Source: Trichobilharzia szidati
Taxonomy: Eukaryota; Platyhelminthes; Trematoda; Strigeidida; Schistosomatidae
DNA: 64,000 nucleotides
Direction of reading: 5' to 3'
Assembly: GCA_944472155.2 (NCBI GenBank)
Contig: OX235277.1
Span: 31,506,804 to 31,570,803, forward strand
The position numbers and the translations under genes were made by a program. The notes below the pieces were generated by a model, which was not told the DNA's origin, did no database searches, and was given only the letters and a program-made list of their open reading frames with translations. Positions 62,470 through 64,000 of the stretch are shown piece after piece. How positions within the stretch are numbered: position 1 is the first letter of the stretch; each line of letters opens with the position of its first letter.

Positions 62470-62860
62470 CATCTTCGATTTTCCCGTTGATTGATTGGAC
62501 CAGAATCTTCGGTCTCTGTTGACATGTCGTCTCCTTGCGAGGACGCTTTGACGACGTCTGAGGATTACCGCGAAGTAATGTGGTGGATAGTGGATAGCAG
62601 TAGAATCCAGGGTGCTGACATGCGTTGCACGAGAGGCGGATCTGGTGGCTCAAGGGGTCGAATGAGTAGTGCTTTGGAGTTTGAAACGATGGGAACTGGG
62701 TTCCATCCTCAGTGTTTATTTCAATAATAGTCACCATCCATCAAATAACACCGATAGTAGTCCTCAAACATCATCGAAGCATTCATACTAGGAGCTGAAA
62801 TGTCAACTGGAGCTGAACATTTTGGTTCAACCAATCAAGGGGAAAAGCGAAATTGACTCA
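62470..62860. mobile_element. Composite element with inverted ends
   Basis: The left end (CCCGTTGATTGATTGGACCA to about 62600) and right end (62735-62855) are imperfect inverted copies. Between them is a tRNA-like head (GGTGGCTCAAGGGGTCGAAT, GGGTTCCATCC). Same structure as 7950-8320 but lacking the hammerhead part. Confidence 0.5.
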
Positions 62861-62999
62861 AAAAAAAAACGAAATGTGTCCATCAGTAAAATAAGCATCT
62901 CAGCGCTGATTAAAATATCCAATGGTTCAGTATGAATAGCGTGTAAACGCATATGAGACATCTGAAATAATTATTTATCTTTATGAATTTCGAAAAACA

Positions 63000-63440
63000 A
63001 TAAGTAGACTTAGTTTATCTGATTAGTGTAGTGTATGTACACAACACATTTTGAACAATCCTATCATACACCTACTCGTTACAAGAATTTATATGAAAAT
63101 AATAAAGCGTTAAAGGGTGAGAGAACAGACATGTCAAGTTAAATGGCTATACTGAAGGCCTAATAGCCATGGAGATCAATAAATGAAAGTACATGTATTC
63201 TGGTATCAAAATAAAAACATTACCAAGGAAGGTTTAGTGTGATGACAGACTATTTTCGAATACATAAGGGTGCTTTAAACTTCCCAATCGCCAGGGCTCC
63301 CACAAATTTATGGATACGCCCCAAACACATTTCATAGACAGGTTCGAAAGACGCTCAAATATTGACTTAATGACCTGTCTGTATAACACGTTTCTCATTA
63401 GAAGGGCTAGGTCGTCTTTTTTCACAATTGATGGGTTCAA
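63000..63440 (-). pseudogene. Penelope-like element 3' remnant, second copy
   Basis: About 440 bp shared with 13585-14050, including ACCAAGGAAGGTTTAGTGTG. Minus-strand translation in two frames recalls the Penelope C-terminus (LGSLKHPYVFENS). Frame-broken. Confidence 0.45.
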
Positions 63441-63784
63441 GGGATTTAATTTGCTTATGCAGCCATTTGTGCATATGTTTTGAGGCGCTTATTTGCGGAG
63501 ATCATTGAATCCTTGCCATGTATGTGTGGTTGCAGGTACATTCAAACGGATAAATGCATTAGGATATATGTATGGGCTTCACATTCTCAGTTATCCGTAC
63601 CGTAGCTGCATATGAAGAAATACGAAGTACGTAATGAACACATATTGAAGCAATGCTGTGATTCATGTAAAACAAACCGGACAGGCATTCAGTAAGAGTA
63701 ACATCCGATCCTCCAAAATAACTAACTTGCTAAGAAGAGGTATACTTCTAAGACCACAATGTACTGTGTTGTCTTTTTATCACT

Positions 63785-64000
63785 CCTTTGCGTTCTAAGT
63801 GAAATGTCTGGCTTCAGGCTTGAAGCCTTGAAGTTTCTGCAGTCTTAGTGTTGTTGTATTTACAGGGTGGGGTTATGAGTCTCACACCTGACCTTCCCTC
63901 TTTTCCAGGTTTGCTATCGACTAGTAAACTAGGTGGGGTTTAGGTGTGCGTTTATCGGGAATTGAATTCAGAATCACATGCGTGGATGTTTAGCGTGCTG
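63785..64000 (-). mobile_element. SINE-C copy (antisense), cut by the window end
   Basis: Tail TTCTAAGTGAAATGTCTGGC, then GACCTTCCCTCTTTTCCAGG, and the inverted B-box GGGAATTGAATTCAG near the end. Confidence 0.5.

Overview
The window is AT-rich animal DNA, most likely from a blood fluke (Schistosoma). It holds exons with standard GT-AG junctions in long introns. The introns are packed with trematode-type repeats: Sm-alpha-like hammerhead-ribozyme SINEs, SR2-like RTE non-LTR retrotransposon fragments, and Penelope-like elements with GIY-YIG endonuclease remnants. The genus call rests on this repeat combination and is an inference; the species cannot be fixed by reading.

One large plus-strand gene dominates. 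I find 19 internal exons from 7607 to 62323 (5376 nt, 1792 codons, about 8% of the window) whose splice phases join without a break. The protein follows the alpha-neurexin order: a LamG/jelly-roll domain, LNS2, LNS3, EGF-B, LNS4, LNS5, an EGF block, LNS6. The N-terminal part (signal peptide, further domains) and the transmembrane/cytoplasmic end lie outside the window or were not found. Three features depart from classical neurexin: the single EGF-C is replaced by ten tandem EGF modules in one intronless exon; a 30-nt micro-exon adds ten residues to LNS4 at a loop equivalent to neurexin splice site 4; and one more EGF follows LNS6 after a proline-rich linker.

Inside the 6.5-kb intron 40880-47375, on the opposite strand, is an isolated exon-like open frame (44436-44723) for one transmembrane segment followed by a Cys-rich juxtamembrane stretch. 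It has splice signals and phase 1-1, and is either part of a nested antisense gene or a relocated/misassembled terminal exon.

Layout: 1-7606 is repeats and unique AT-rich DNA with a Penelope relic and no convincing exon. 7607-31954 carries exons 1-10. 34084-34113 is the micro-exon, followed by a 6.4-kb repeat-rich intron. 40476-50178 completes LNS4/LNS5. 53960-55096 is the EGF array. 57720-62323 is LNS6 plus EGF. 62324-64000 is repeats.

The most distinctive non-coding signal is a second, abundant tRNA-derived SINE family (SINE-A below). Pooled over its copies, it shows a complete hammerhead-ribozyme layout immediately downstream of its tRNA-like head.
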